A DNA stretch of 34,524 bases, taken from CAIYHK01 sp964638795 (GTDB lineage: Bacteria > Actinomycetota > Acidimicrobiia > Acidimicrobiales > Ilumatobacteraceae). The notes under the pieces were generated by a model. It was not told the DNA's origin. It saw only the letters and a list, made by a program, of their open reading frames with translations, and did no database searches. This document shows, piece after piece, positions 7,984 through 18,100 of this stretch (the stretch's first letter is position 1; each line of letters starts with the position of its first letter). Where the stretch lies: assembly GCA_964638795.1 (NCBI GenBank), contig CAZXAX010000015.1, positions 1-34,524 on the forward strand, read 5' to 3'. A program made the position numbers and the translations under genes.

Positions 7984-8811
7984 ATGAAGGTAAGTGCGGG
8001 GCAAGTAGCAGTCATTACTGGTGGCGCAAGCGGAATTGGCTTAGGGCTCGCCGAAGAGTTTGGATCACGTGGGCTAAAAGTGGTCGTTTCCGACATCCGC
8101 TCCGATGCCATTGATGCCGCAATTGCGAACCTGCAAAACAATGGCGTGGAGTGCATGGGCATCGTCACGGACGTTGCAGACCCAGTGCAGGTAGACCAAT
8201 TGGCTGAAGCCTCAATCGCACGCTTCGGACACGTCGACATCGTCTGCAACAATGCCGGCGTCGTGTGCAAAATGGCGCCGATGTGGGAGCAGACTCATCA
8301 GACGTGGCAGTGGTTGACGGACGTTGGATTGTTGGGCATCGTGAGCGGTGTACGGGCATTCGCTCCGCACTTTCTCGAACGCGGCGTGGGTCATTTTGTT
8401 AACACTGCATCAGTAGGCGGCCTCACCGTGCTTCCCTATCTGACCCCTTACAACGCAGTCAAACATGCTGTGGTCGGCATGACTGAATCACTGAACGTGG
8501 AACTACGTGGAGTCAATCCCGAGATTGGGGCGAGTGTTCTGTGCCCGGGGTTGGTGCGCACGGCATTGGGCGAAACTTCAGCCATGCTGAAGCCCGCCGG
8601 CGCCGAAGTCACAGAAGTGATCGCTGGCGCCAGATCAATGGATGATGCAGCCGCTGAATTTGGACTGGTACTAAATCCCCGCGACGTGGCAGTGGCCACG
8701 ATTGAAGCAATTGAGGCTGGACGCGTGCATGTCATGCCTGCGGGAGCCGGTGCTGGCGATGTTAAGCGTCGCGTCGAATCAGTGCTCAATGACATTCCGC
8801 CCAAGAAGTAG
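7984..8811 (+). CDS. Short-chain dehydrogenase/reductase (SDR)
   Basis: A 275-residue classical-type SDR. The cofactor motif TGGASGIG is at residues 12-19, Asp37 at the end of the second strand favours NAD over NADP, NNAG is at 89-92, and the catalytic set is Ser143, Tyr156 and Lys160 (YNAVK). The ATG has a G-rich ribosome binding site (CGGGGG) six bases upstream, a form seen before several genes in this window. The C-terminal extension is longer than in FabG. The substrate is unknown. The acyltransferase begins 13 bases after its stop, so the two may be cotranscribed. Confidence 0.88.
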   Translation: MKVSAGQVAVITGGASGIGLGLAEEFGSRGLKVVVSDIRSDAIDAAIANLQNNGVECMGIVTDVADPVQVDQLAEASIARFGHVDIVCNNAGVVCKMAPMWEQTHQTWQWLTDVGLLGIVSGVRAFAPHFLERGVGHFVNTASVGGLTVLPYLTPYNAVKHAVVGMTESLNVELRGVNPEIGASVLCPGLVRTALGETSAMLKPAGAEVTEVIAGARSMDDAAAEFGLVLNPRDVAVATIEAIEAGRVHVMPAGAGAGDVKRRVESVLNDIPPKK

Positions 8812-8824
8812 CAGAATCGACTGA

Positions 8825-10915
8825 GTGCAACACCGTAAGGACATCGAGGGACTGCGTGCACTCGCGGTCATTGCAGTTCTACTTTTTCATTTTGATGTCC
8901 CGGGCTTCGGCGGCGGTTATGTAGGTGTCGATGTCTTTTTCGTGATTTCTGGCTATCTGATCACCTCACTCCTCATTCATGAACGCGAGGCAAACGGCCG
9001 TATCTCGATCCGCGACTTTTACGCTCGTCGAGCCCGGCGCCTGCTACCTATTTCGGCAACGGTGCTGGCCGCCACCGCTCTTGCCTCAGCAATCTGGCTC
9101 CAGCCGACCCGATTGTCAGCACTTGCCAACGACATCATGGCGGCAGCGGCGTTTTCAGTGAACTTTGTGTTTGCACATCGCGGAACCGACTACCTACAGG
9201 CCGCAATGGAACCATCGGCGATTCAGCATTATTGGTCACTTGCAGTTGAAGAGCAGTTCTATATGGTGTGGCCAGGCCTCATCGCTCTTGTCACATTGGG
9301 TGGCAAGAGAATTCGTCGCAAGATCGCAATTGCAATGGGACTGATAGTGATCAGCTCGTTTGCACTTAGCGCCACACTTACGAGTGCCACGCCGTCGTGG
9401 GCTTACTTTGGTCTACACACCCGCGCATGGGAACTCGGTCTTGGCGCATTGCTAGCTGCGCTCGCGGCTCACACCGCCAAATTGAGCCCACCTGTTCGCG
9501 CCACACTTGGTTGGCTTGGCGTCGGTGGCATCATCGTTTCGGTTTTTAGTTTTGCGGATGTTGTCGCATTTCCAGGCACGATCGCAGCCCTGCCAGTGAT
9601 TGCGACAGGTCTCGCATTAATCGCCGGAGATCAAGCTGTTTTTGGACCGATACTGATTTTGCGCAACGGCTTCATGCAATGGGTGGGTGCCAGGTCATAT
9701 TCGCTTTACCTTTGGCATTGGCCAGCATTGATCATCGCGCAGAGTCAACTCGGTGAAGATCTCAGCGTTACCGCCCGCATTGGAGTTTTGCTCGTGGTAC
9801 TTGGTTTATCTGAGCTTGGATATCGACTCATTGAGAATCCAGTGCGCCGATCGAAAGTGTTGATCAGCCGCTCGGCCGTGTCGCTTGCAGTCGGCGCCTC
9901 ATTGGTATTGACCGGGATTGGAGCCGGCGTTGCGTTACACAATCACGAACCCGACATATCAACTGGTGTGACTGCTACCGTGCCAACGCTCCCTGCCACC
10001 ACGACCACAGAGCCGACAACCAGCACCGCTGCCCCGAAGCCGAAGCCAACGTTTATATCAATGGCTGACACCAAGCCACTGGATGCGATCGTTACCGCCG
10101 AGCCAAATTCGGTGGTGCCAGACAATGTGCGCCCTCCACTTCTCAATGCAACGACCGACACGAGTGTCATCTATGAAAACGGTTGCCATGTGTACTACGA
10201 CTCTGAAGTGCGACGTGATTGCGTGTTTGGCGACCCAAATGGCTCGGTGACTGTTGCGCTTTGGGGGGATTCTCACGCTGCTCAGTGGTTTGTTGCGCTC
10301 GACGCAATCGCAAAGCAACGTAAATGGCGTCTGCTGTCTTTGACTCAAGGTGGCTGCCCGTTTCTTGACGTTGAGACCTACAACCGAACCGACGATTCAA
10401 TATTTAGGCACTGCCAACCTTGGCGTGAATCAGTCCGCGAATACCTCCGCGAGCAGAATGTGGCCATTGTCTTCATGAGCCAGTACTACGGAATTCTCGA
10501 ATCAGCCACCAAAGCACCAATCACTGCAGCTCAGTGGCAAGAAAAACTGCCAGCACTTTTGACTGGCCTCAAATCAGATGGCATAAAACCCATAGTGATC
10601 GCTGACACTCCAGATCCTCCCGACTCTGTTCCCTCTTGTGTATCAGCGAACCGACTCAACATCGGAGTGTGTGCACCGGATCCAAATGACCCTGACTACG
10701 GAGAATTTGACTCAGTTATAAGGAGAATCACCCGCAAGGCCAAAGTGGGACTCATTGAGCCACGCAAGTGGTTGTGTACCCCAACTACTTGCCCAGTCGT
10801 GGTCGGCGACATCCTCGTCTACCGAGACTCACATCACGTCTCTAATACATTCGTGGATTGGTTGACACCTGTGGTTCGACAATTGTTGTCAACGCTGAGA
10901 CCGCGTGCCGACTAA
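8825..10915 (+). CDS. OafA/YrhL-type membrane acyltransferase with C-terminal SGNH domain
   Basis: A 696-residue protein starting at GTG 8825. Residues about 1-370 are an acyltransferase-3 domain with roughly ten membrane helices; the conserved opening RKDIEGLRALAVIAVLLFHF carries the catalytic-type His22, and GYVGVDVFFVISGYLI follows. A Thr/Pro linker (about 385-410) leads to an extracytoplasmic SGNH esterase/transferase domain with GDSHA (Asp482-Ser483) and the D-x-x-H pair Asp668/His671 (RDSHHVS). Such proteins move an acyl group, often acetyl, across the membrane and attach it to surface polysaccharide, peptidoglycan or glycolipid. The acceptor here is unknown, but other envelope genes lie nearby. 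No strong ribosome binding site is visible. It converges on the CapA-like gene with a 10-base gap. Confidence 0.92.
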   Translation: MQHRKDIEGLRALAVIAVLLFHFDVPGFGGGYVGVDVFFVISGYLITSLLIHEREANGRISIRDFYARRARRLLPISATVLAATALASAIWLQPTRLSALANDIMAAAAFSVNFVFAHRGTDYLQAAMEPSAIQHYWSLAVEEQFYMVWPGLIALVTLGGKRIRRKIAIAMGLIVISSFALSATLTSATPSWAYFGLHTRAWELGLGALLAALAAHTAKLSPPVRATLGWLGVGGIIVSVFSFADVVAFPGTIAALPVIATGLALIAGDQAVFGPILILRNGFMQWVGARSYSLYLWHWPALIIAQSQLGEDLSVTARIGVLLVVLGLSELGYRLIENPVRRSKVLISRSAVSLAVGASLVLTGIGAGVALHNHEPDISTGVTATVPTLPATTTTEPTTSTAAPKPKPTFISMADTKPLDAIVTAEPNSVVPDNVRPPLLNATTDTSVIYENGCHVYYDSEVRRDCVFGDPNGSVTVALWGDSHAAQWFVALDAIAKQRKWRLLSLTQGGCPFLDVETYNRTDDSIFRHCQPWRESVREYLREQNVAIVFMSQYYGILESATKAPITAAQWQEKLPALLTGLKSDGIKPIVIADTPDPPDSVPSCVSANRLNIGVCAPDPNDPDYGEFDSVIRRITRKAKVGLIEPRKWLCTPTTCPVVVGDILVYRDSHHVSNTFVDWLTPVVRQLLSTLRPRAD

Positions 10916-10925
10916 TCGCGAACAA

Positions 10926-12077
10926 TCAAGGTATGAAATCACCCACGTACTTACGTGAGCGATCAAGCGAAACTTGGAGAGCCTGTCGAAGGCTTGACGA
11001 GGTGTTCGGGTTGAATAGGCCAGAGCCCACATCGCGGATCACATAGCCATCGTTTTTGTCAACCCATGTCGGGTAAACCACTGGGCGTCCAACGATTGGC
11101 TTACCGTTCATTCCAAATTCCACATTGACCGTGACGACTGCACCGTCTTGTGACTCAGGTGGAAAGAACTCGCGAGTTGGATGGCTGCTGAGAATGTTTC
11201 CAAGGCCAAACACAGTCCACACACCATTGACTTGCTCAATTGGCTGCAGCACGTGCGAGTGGTGTCCAACAATCAAGTCAACAGCGCCTGAGGCAGTTAT
11301 CGCCTCGGCATTCTCACGTTGATAGCGGGTTATCTCATGAACTGGTTCTGAGCCCCAATGCATGCTGACCACAACAAACTGTGCGCCCATCGCTCGCGCT
11401 TTTTCTGCGTCTTCAATGATGCGGTCAGCATTTATTAATGCAGAGCGCCAGTCTTCGCCATTGGGCATGTCAATGCCGTTGTAGCCCCATGTGTAAGACA
11501 GGTGAGTGACCTTAAATCCGTTGACTTTGAAAACTTTGGGTTCGATCTCAGCAGGAGTATTTGCCATTCCACTTTGGCCGAGTTTGTTCGCCTTGAACGC
11601 TGCAATGGTTGCCTCGACGCCAGCGATGCCTTGGTCGATTGTGTGGTTGCTGGCTGTTGAACATCGTTCGTATCCAGCCCACTTAAGACCCGCAACTAGC
11701 TCAATGGGGGCGGCATAAAACGGAAACGTTTGGGGCTCCTCCCCTGCGGGGGCAATTGGAACCTCAAGGTGACAGATCGCGAGGTCGACTGACTGAAGAA
11801 TCGGCTTGATTTCAGCAAACATCGGAGCAAAGTCATACCCGTTACCGGCTGCGTAATCTCGCGCTTCTTCCCAGACATAGGAGTGAATCAGCACGTCGCC
11901 AGTGAACGCCATTGAAAACCCTGTGGGCTTGGGTTCGGTTGTTGTGGTGGTTGCAATCGTGGATGTTGGAGCAGCCATGGTGGAAGCTGATTCATTGTCG
12001 CTCGCACCTGATGAACCGCAAGCCACCAAGGCAAGTGCAAGCGTTGCAACACCCATGCGGAATGGTGATTGGCGCAT
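10926..12077 (-). CDS. CapA-family lipoprotein (poly-gamma-glutamate capsule type metallophosphatase fold)
   Basis: A 383-residue protein with a lipoprotein signal peptide (lipobox LVAC, Cys20), a Thr-rich linker at 38-52, and a CapA/PGA_cap calcineurin-like domain. Metal-site motifs are visible: AFTGDVLIH (Asp61), HLEVP, STASNHTIDQG, VSMHWGSEP and DLIVGHHSHVLQP. CapA proteins function in poly-gamma-glutamate synthesis or export in bacilli, but most family members in other bacteria have no tested role and no pgsB/C partners are present here. The ATG at 12077 lies eight bases after the LysM stop, so the two form an operon and translation may be coupled. It is presumably anchored to the outer face of the membrane. 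Confidence 0.9.
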   Translation of the reverse strand: MRQSPFRMGVATLALALVACGSSGASDNESASTMAAPTSTIATTTTTEPKPTGFSMAFTGDVLIHSYVWEEARDYAAGNGYDFAPMFAEIKPILQSVDLAICHLEVPIAPAGEEPQTFPFYAAPIELVAGLKWAGYERCSTASNHTIDQGIAGVEATIAAFKANKLGQSGMANTPAEIEPKVFKVNGFKVTHLSYTWGYNGIDMPNGEDWRSALINADRIIEDAEKARAMGAQFVVVSMHWGSEPVHEITRYQRENAEAITASGAVDLIVGHHSHVLQPIEQVNGVWTVFGLGNILSSHPTREFFPPESQDGAVVTVNVEFGMNGKPIVGRPVVYPTWVDKNDGYVIRDVGSGLFNPNTSSSLRQALQVSLDRSRKYVGDFIP

Positions 12078-12085
12078 CAGGTCAC

Positions 12086-12667
12086 TCAGGAATTTGCTGG
12101 CGGGATCGCGATGGTCATCCCTGGATAGATCACTTGGCTCGTGTCAGACCATCCGTTAGCTGCCAACAACGACGACATTTTCACACAGAATTTGGTGGCA
12201 ATCAGACTGAGGCTGTCGCCGCTTGAGACCACATACAAACCTGCGGGCCGACTGCCACATCCGCTGTTTGCTGGCAGAGTTTCGCCGGTTGCAGTGGTTG
12301 TTTGGGTCGACCCTCCACCCTTGGTGGCATTTGGTGGAATCTTGATCTCGGTACCAGGAAGTGGAAATTCACTGGCGCTAATCCAGCCGTTGTAGGCGAT
12401 CAAGTCTGCGAGCGAAACTCCATACGCTTCTGCCACTTTGATCGGTGCGTCCCCAGACTTCACTGTGTAGGTCTGTTCCTCGCCATATGCATCAGGCGGC
12501 AGGGTTGTCACGTCAGCAGGATTGGTCGGTTGCACTGGCGGAATGGTTGCAAATGCAGTTGGCCCAATCGGAACTACCGTTGTGCGCACCGTGGTTGTAG
12601 TGGAGCCGCAAGCCCCTAGAAGCGCCATCACTGCCACGGCAGTCAAGACTCTTTCGGCGCGTTTCAT
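12086..12667 (-). CDS. Lipoprotein with two LysM domains
   Basis: A 193-residue protein from ATG 12667, chosen because it opens a lipoprotein signal peptide (MKRAERVLTA, lipobox LGAC with Cys20); a TTG at 12724 would add 19 residues ahead of the signal. After a Thr/Pro-rich linker there are two LysM modules at residues 66-111 (YTVKSGDAPIKVAEAYGV) and 144-189 (YVVSSGDSLSLIATKFCV). LysM binds N-acetylglucosamine-containing glycans such as peptidoglycan. Cys137 and Cys161 could form a disulfide. No catalytic domain is present, so it is probably a wall-binding or scaffolding lipoprotein. It heads a two-gene operon with the CapA-like protein and diverges from an SDR. The mRNA is probably leaderless (see 12675-12680). 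Confidence 0.87.
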   Translation of the reverse strand: MKRAERVLTAVAVMALLGACGSTTTTVRTTVVPIGPTAFATIPPVQPTNPADVTTLPPDAYGEEQTYTVKSGDAPIKVAEAYGVSLADLIAYNGWISASEFPLPGTEIKIPPNATKGGGSTQTTTATGETLPANSGCGSRPAGLYVVSSGDSLSLIATKFCVKMSSLLAANGWSDTSQVIYPGMTIAIPPANS

Positions 12668-12674
12668 CCCTGCA

Positions 12675-12680
12675 ATTCTA
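12675..12680 (-). promoter_or_regulatory. -10 box TAGAAT for a leaderless LysM mRNA
   Basis: On the minus strand TAGAAT is followed by seven bases and then the ATG of the LysM lipoprotein. Transcription would start at or next to the A of ATG, leaving no room for a ribosome binding site. No convincing -35 is seen. Confidence 0.5.
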
Positions 12681-12743
12681 CTGAATAGTCTCGATGCAAG
12701 GGCTTCAGGGTAACTGAATTCCAATACTCAACTTGGGGGAACA

Positions 12744-13496
12744 ATGCTCGATCCGTACTTCGATCTCACGGGCAAAATTGCACTGGTCACTGGTGGCAGC
12801 CGCGGTCTGGGATACCAGATGGTTAAAGCATTTGCCGAACGGGGCGCTGACTGCATAATCGCAAGCCGCAAACTTGAAAACTGCGAGAAGGTAGCCGACG
12901 AGGTTCGCGCGCTTGGTCGCCGCGCATTGGCAATTTCGCTGCATGCAGCCAAGTGGGACTCCATCGATTCGATGATTGAAAAGGTTTATGCCGAATGGGG
13001 GCGAATCGACATTCTTGTTAACAACGCCGGCATGAGTCCGGCAATGCCAAGCCACGAAGTAAATGAACAACTCTTTGATTCGGTAATCGGACTCAACTTC
13101 AAAGGTCCATTTCGTCTTGCATCCAGAGTCGCCAAACGAATGGCCGACTCCGACGGTGGCATCATCATCAACGTCACGTCATCGGGATCGCTGATGCCTA
13201 CTCCAATGATCATTCCTTATGGCAGCGCAAAAGCCGCCCTCAATGCGATGACACGTTCCCTAGCTGCTGAATACGGTCCCAAGGTCAGGGTGAACACGCT
13301 TTCGCCTGGGCCATTTCTCACCGATATCTCAGATGCATGGCCTGAAGATCAGCGCAACACCACGCCTTCAGCAATTGGCCGGCCGGGCAATCCCGTTGAG
13401 ATCATCCCCGCCGCGTTGTTTCTAGCGAGTCCGCAGTCCACTTTTGTCAGTGGAGCGATAGTTCGTGTCGACGGCGGGTTGCCAATCGGGCAATAA
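12744..13496 (+). CDS. Short-chain dehydrogenase/reductase, FabG-like
   Basis: A 250-residue classical SDR. TGGSRGLG lies at residues 16-23, Ser41-Arg42 after the second strand suggest NADPH use, NNAG is at 93-96, and Ser146/147, Tyr159 and Lys163 (YGSAK) form the catalytic site. The C-terminus ends in a VRVDGG strand, as in 3-oxoacyl-ACP reductases and related alcohol dehydrogenases. The ATG has TTGGGGGAA four bases upstream, a good example of the G5 ribosome binding site used here. It stands alone: its TAA at 13494-13496 directly abuts the stop of gltD on the other strand, with no base between. The substrate is unknown. Confidence 0.88.
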   Translation: MLDPYFDLTGKIALVTGGSRGLGYQMVKAFAERGADCIIASRKLENCEKVADEVRALGRRALAISLHAAKWDSIDSMIEKVYAEWGRIDILVNNAGMSPAMPSHEVNEQLFDSVIGLNFKGPFRLASRVAKRMADSDGGIIINVTSSGSLMPTPMIIPYGSAKAALNAMTRSLAAEYGPKVRVNTLSPGPFLTDISDAWPEDQRNTTPSAIGRPGNPVEIIPAALFLASPQSTFVSGAIVRVDGGLPIGQ

Positions 13497-15103
13497 CTAA
13501 ACCAGCGGGCGCGCAGTTGGTGGAATTGGCGCTGGTAAATCAGTAACACCCATCAACCACGAGTCAACACCAGCGGCACAGGCACGTCCCTCGGCAATGG
13601 CCCACACGATCAAGCTCTGCCCACGACCCATGTCGCCAGCAACAAATACTCCGGGCACACTTGACATGTAGTTGTCATCGCGCTCGACATTGCCGCGCGC
13701 ATCAAAATCCACACCTAGTTGATCGAGCCACGAGCCACGCTCGGGTCCAACGAAGCCAAGCGCCAAGAACACCAGGTCGGCTGGCAGTTCTTGATCGGTT
13801 CCCTCCACTTTTTGGAATTTTCCATCGACCAATTCCACTTCGTGAATGAGTAAGGCGCGAACGTTACCGTTGCCGTCGTCTAGGAAACGCTCCGTATTAA
13901 CGCTGTAGACACGCTCGCCGCCCTCTTCGTGAGCCGACGAAGTTCGATAGACCATTGAGTATTGCGGCCATGGATTGTTTGACGAACGCTCTTCAGGCGG
14001 GCGGGGCATGATCTCAAGCTGAGTTACGGACTTCGCTCCCTGGCGATGAGCCGTACCGAGACAGTCAGCACCAGTGTCACCACCACCAATGATCACCACG
14101 TGTTTGTCGTGGGCATCAATGGCAAAATCCGAGAAGTCGCCTTCTTGCACACGGTTGGCAATTGGCAGGTACTCCATGGCTTGATGGATTCCGTTGAGTT
14201 CGCGTCCTGGCACACCTAGATCACGCCATGCTGTTGCCCCACATGCGAGTACTACCGCGTCATGTGACGCCCGCAGAACATCGATGTCAACCTCGTCACC
14301 AACAACGGCGTTAACACGGAACTCGGTGCCTTCAGCCTTCATCTGATCGATGCGGCGATCGACGTGCCGCTTTTCCATCTTGAATTCTGGAATTCCATAA
14401 CGCAGGAGCCCACCGATTCGATCCGAGCGTTCGAGAACCACGACGTCATGGCCAGCACGAGTGAGTTGCTGCGCAACGGCAAGACCAGCCGGGCCAGAAC
14501 CAATGACCGCCACTCGTTTGCCGGATTTCACCGTTGGCAAGACGGGAGTGACCCAGCCCTGCTCCCACGCGTAGTCAATNNNNNNNNNNNNNNNNNNNNN
14601 NNNNNNNNNNNNNNNNNNNNNNNNNNNNNNNNNNNNNNNNNNNNNNNNNNNNNNNNNNNNNNNNNNNNNNNNNNNNNNNATTTCACCGTTGGCAAGACGG
14701 GAGTGACCCAGCCCTGCTCCCACGCGTAGTCAATAATTTCGACTTCAACTTGTTTGATCGAAACGGGATCTTGGTTGATTCCAAGCACGCATGCTGACTC
14801 ACACGGTGCCGGACACAGGCGACCCGTGAACTCTGGAAAGTTGTTGGTCGCATGAAGGCGCTCGATTGCTTCACGCCAGTTACCCCTATAAACAAGGTCA
14901 TTCCAATCAGGAATCAAGTTTCCAAGCGGGCAACCGTTATTGCAAAAAGGAATACCGCAGTCCATGCAACGCCCGGCTTGATGCTTCAAGGTGTCGTGAC
15001 TGAAGTCCTCATAGACCTCTTTCCAGTCGCGCAACCGAACCGGCACCGAGCGACGAATCGGACTCTCACGTTTCCATTTAAGAAACCCAGTTGGCTCACC
15101 CAC
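13497..15103 (-). CDS. gltD: Glutamate synthase (NADPH) small subunit; intact gene split by a false gap
   Basis: The beta subunit oxidises NAD(P)H through FAD and passes electrons to GltB. The GTG start at 15103 overlaps the gltB end by eight bases and has GGAGGT five bases upstream. N-terminal cysteines for two 4Fe-4S clusters are present (Cys47, 50, 54, 58 and Cys97, 101, 105). The FAD site VAVIGSGPAGLAVAQ lies at 147-161, followed by a NAD(P)H site, VVIIGGGDTGADCLG. A 100-N run at 14580-14679 is flanked by identical 55-base copies (14525-14579 and 14680-14734). Dropping the N and one copy removes 155 bases, restores one frame and gives 483 residues, the normal family length. As printed it appears frameshifted, but it is not a pseudogene. 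Confidence 0.95.
14580..14679. other. Assembly gap of 100 N with 55-base duplicated flanks in gltD
   Basis: The 55 bases before the N (14525-14579) are repeated exactly after it (14680-14734). This is what a scaffolder leaves when two contigs overlap by a k-mer and are joined with filler instead of being merged. Both flanks encode the same IDYAWEQGWVTPVLPTVK segment. Confidence 0.97.
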
Positions 15104-18100
15104 GGGCCACCTCCATGATCATGTGGTTGGTCTGGTCTTCATCAAGACCATTCGCGGCGGCTTCGGCTTGAACTTGCAAGACACGTTTGTAGTCGCGCGG
15201 CATCACCTTGCGGAACTTTGACCACTCATTTGACCAGTTCTTGATCAGTTCGCTGCCAAGCACCGAGTCTGTGTACTCAACGTGACGGCCGATGGTGTCC
15301 AGCAAGAATTTCACATCGTCATCTTGCAGTGCCTCGATGTCAACGAGTTCGTAGTTCACACGGTCGATGAATGAGCCATCGGCATCATGCACATATGCAA
15401 TTCCACCAGACATTCCGGCTCCAAAGTTGCGCCCAGTTGAACCAAGTACCACTACTCGCCCGCCGGTCATGTATTCACATCCATGGTCACCCACGCCCTC
15501 GACGACTGCAAGCACACCTGAGTTACGAACACAAAAACGCTCACCGACCATTCCAGAGATGAAAATTTCACCGCTGGTGGCGCCGTATCCGATCACGTTG
15601 CCAGCGATGATGTTCTCGTGCGCTACGAATCGCGCTGACTTATCGGGATGCACAATCAAGCGCCCACCCGACAAACCCTTGCCGAGATAATCGTTGGTGT
15701 CGCCCTCTAGGCGCATCTCGATTCCCTTTGGAACGAATGCGCCAAAGCTCTGCCCTGCAGATCCTTTGAAATGAATCTTGATCGTGCCGTCTGGCAAACC
15801 GTTACCGCCCCATGCCTTGGTCACTTCGTATCCAAGCATCGTGCCAACGGTTCGGTTCACGTTGTGCACCGCGGTCTCAATGACCACTGGCTTTGCATCC
15901 TGAATTGCAGACTGCGATTTGGCAATCAGTTCATTGTCAAGAGCCTGATCCAGCTCGTGGTTTTGAGCCACTGACTTGTAAGGAGTCTGTGAGTACGGGT
16001 TTAGTGCTGGCGTGAGAATTGGTGAAATGTCGAGACCCGACAATTTCCAATGGTCAACTGCCTTTTTGGTGTCGATCACTTCAACATGGCCAATTGCTTC
16101 TTGGAGTGTTCTGAATCCAAGTGCGGCGAGATATTCGCGCACTTCTTCGGCGATGAATTCAAAGAAGTTGACTACAAACTCTGGCTTGCCACTGAATCGT
16201 GCACGCAATTCTGGGTTCTGAGTAGCGACCCCAACTGGGCATGTATCGAGGTGGCAAACACGCATCATGATGCAACCACTGACAACGAGTGGTGCGGTTG
16301 CGAATCCATATTCTTCGGCACCCAGAAGCGCAGCAATGATCACATCGCGGCCCGTCTTCATCTGGCCGTCGGTCTGCACCACAATGCGGTCGCGGAGTCC
16401 GTTCAGCATGAGAGTCTGTTGTGTCTCAGCAAGACCGAGTTCCCAAGGACCGCCGGCGTGCTTAAGCGAGGTCAAAGGAGATGCACCCGTGCCACCGTCG
16501 TGACCCGAGATCAAAACCACATCGGCCTTGGCCTTTGATACACCAGCAGCGACGGTGCCAACACCCACTTCAGCCACCAGTTTCACGTGGATCCGGGCAG
16601 TTGGGTTTGAGTTCTTCAAATCGTGAATCAACTGCTTGAGGTCTTCAATTGAATAGATGTCATGGTGTGGCGGTGGGCTGATGAGTCCAACTCCTGGCGT
16701 GGAATGGCGAGTCTTTGCCACCCATGGGTACACCTTGTGCCCTGGCAACTGTCCACCCTCACCGGGCTTTGCACCTTGGGCCATCTTGATTTGAATGTCA
16801 TCGGAGTTGACAAGGTATTCACTCGTGACACCAAAGCGTCCCGATGCAACTTGTTTGATCGCCGAGCGCTTTGAATCACCATTCGGCAATGGAACAAAAC
16901 GCTCTGGATCCTCCCCGCCTTCACCTGTGTTGCTCTTGCCACCGATGCGGTTCATTGCAATAGCGAGAGTCTCGTGTGCTTCCGCCGAGATCGATCCATA
17001 AGACATCGCGCCGGTGGAGAATCGCTTAACAATCTCGCTTACCGGCTCAACTTCGTCAATCGGCACTGGAGGGCGATCACTTTGCAGTTCAAACAACCCG
17101 CGAAGTGTTGCGAGATTGCGTGACTGGTCGTCTACGGCTTGTGTGTACTGCTTGAAGACGTCGTACCGACCCGAACGAGTGGAGTGCTGCAGGCGGTAGA
17201 CCGTTTCTGGGTTGAAAAGGTGAATCTCCCCTTCACGGCGCCACTGGTACTCACCACCAATTTCAAGGCTGCGGTGTGCGCGCTCGGTCGCGCGCTCCAT
17301 GTAGGCCACCCGATGTCTCTGTGCTGTTTCTTCGGCGATCTCATCAAGACCAATGCCACCAAGGCGACTTACAGTGCCAACAAAAAACTCATCGACCACG
17401 TCGGTGGCAAGACCAATCGCTTCAAAGATTTGCGCCCCCGTATATGAGGCAACGGTAGACACACCCATCTTCGACATCACCTTGAGTACACCCTTACCTG
17501 CGGCCTTGATGTACTTATGAAGTGCAGTGTGGACATCAAGTCCACCCATGTCGTTCACACCTTCGCCGTCGTTGGCGAGAATCATGTCCTCAATTGACTC
17601 AAAAGCCAAGTACGGGTTCACAGCACCTGCGCCATAACCGATGAGCAGCGCCATGTGATGGACCTCGCGTGCATCACCACACTCCACGATGAGGCCTGTC
17701 TTGGTGCGCTTCTTTTCACGAATCAGATGGTGATGAACTGCGCTCGTCAACAGCAGCGATGGGATCGGGGCCATCACCTCATCAGAATTGCGATCCGAAA
17801 GGATGATGATCCGCGCGCCTTCATCAATGGCGCGTGAAGCCTGACTACAGACTTCACGAAGCGCACTACGTAAGCCATTGCCGCCATCTGCCACCCGATA
17901 CAAACCCGATATAACTGCACTACGAAGACTCTCGTGCTTTCCATCGTCATTGATATGCACGATCTTGGCGAGCTCGTCGTTATCAATAACGGGAAACGGC
18001 AGGGCCAATTGTCGACAATTCTCCGGACCCGGCTGCAGCATGTTCGCTTCTGGCCCAATGGTCGAGCCAACCGAAGTAACCACCTCTTCACGAATGGCAT

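Noticed and set aside
8448..8861. Antisense frame opposite the SDR gene at 7984
   Set aside because: The SDR has full catalytic motifs; the antisense frame shows none and reflects codon bias.
14525..14734. Genuine segmental duplication in gltD
   Set aside because: The copies are separated only by filler N and the same 55-base pattern occurs in a second gene, so it is an assembly effect.
13497..15103. gltD as a frameshifted pseudogene
   Set aside because: The break coincides with 100 N and a 55-base duplicated flank; removing 155 bases restores a normal 483-residue protein.
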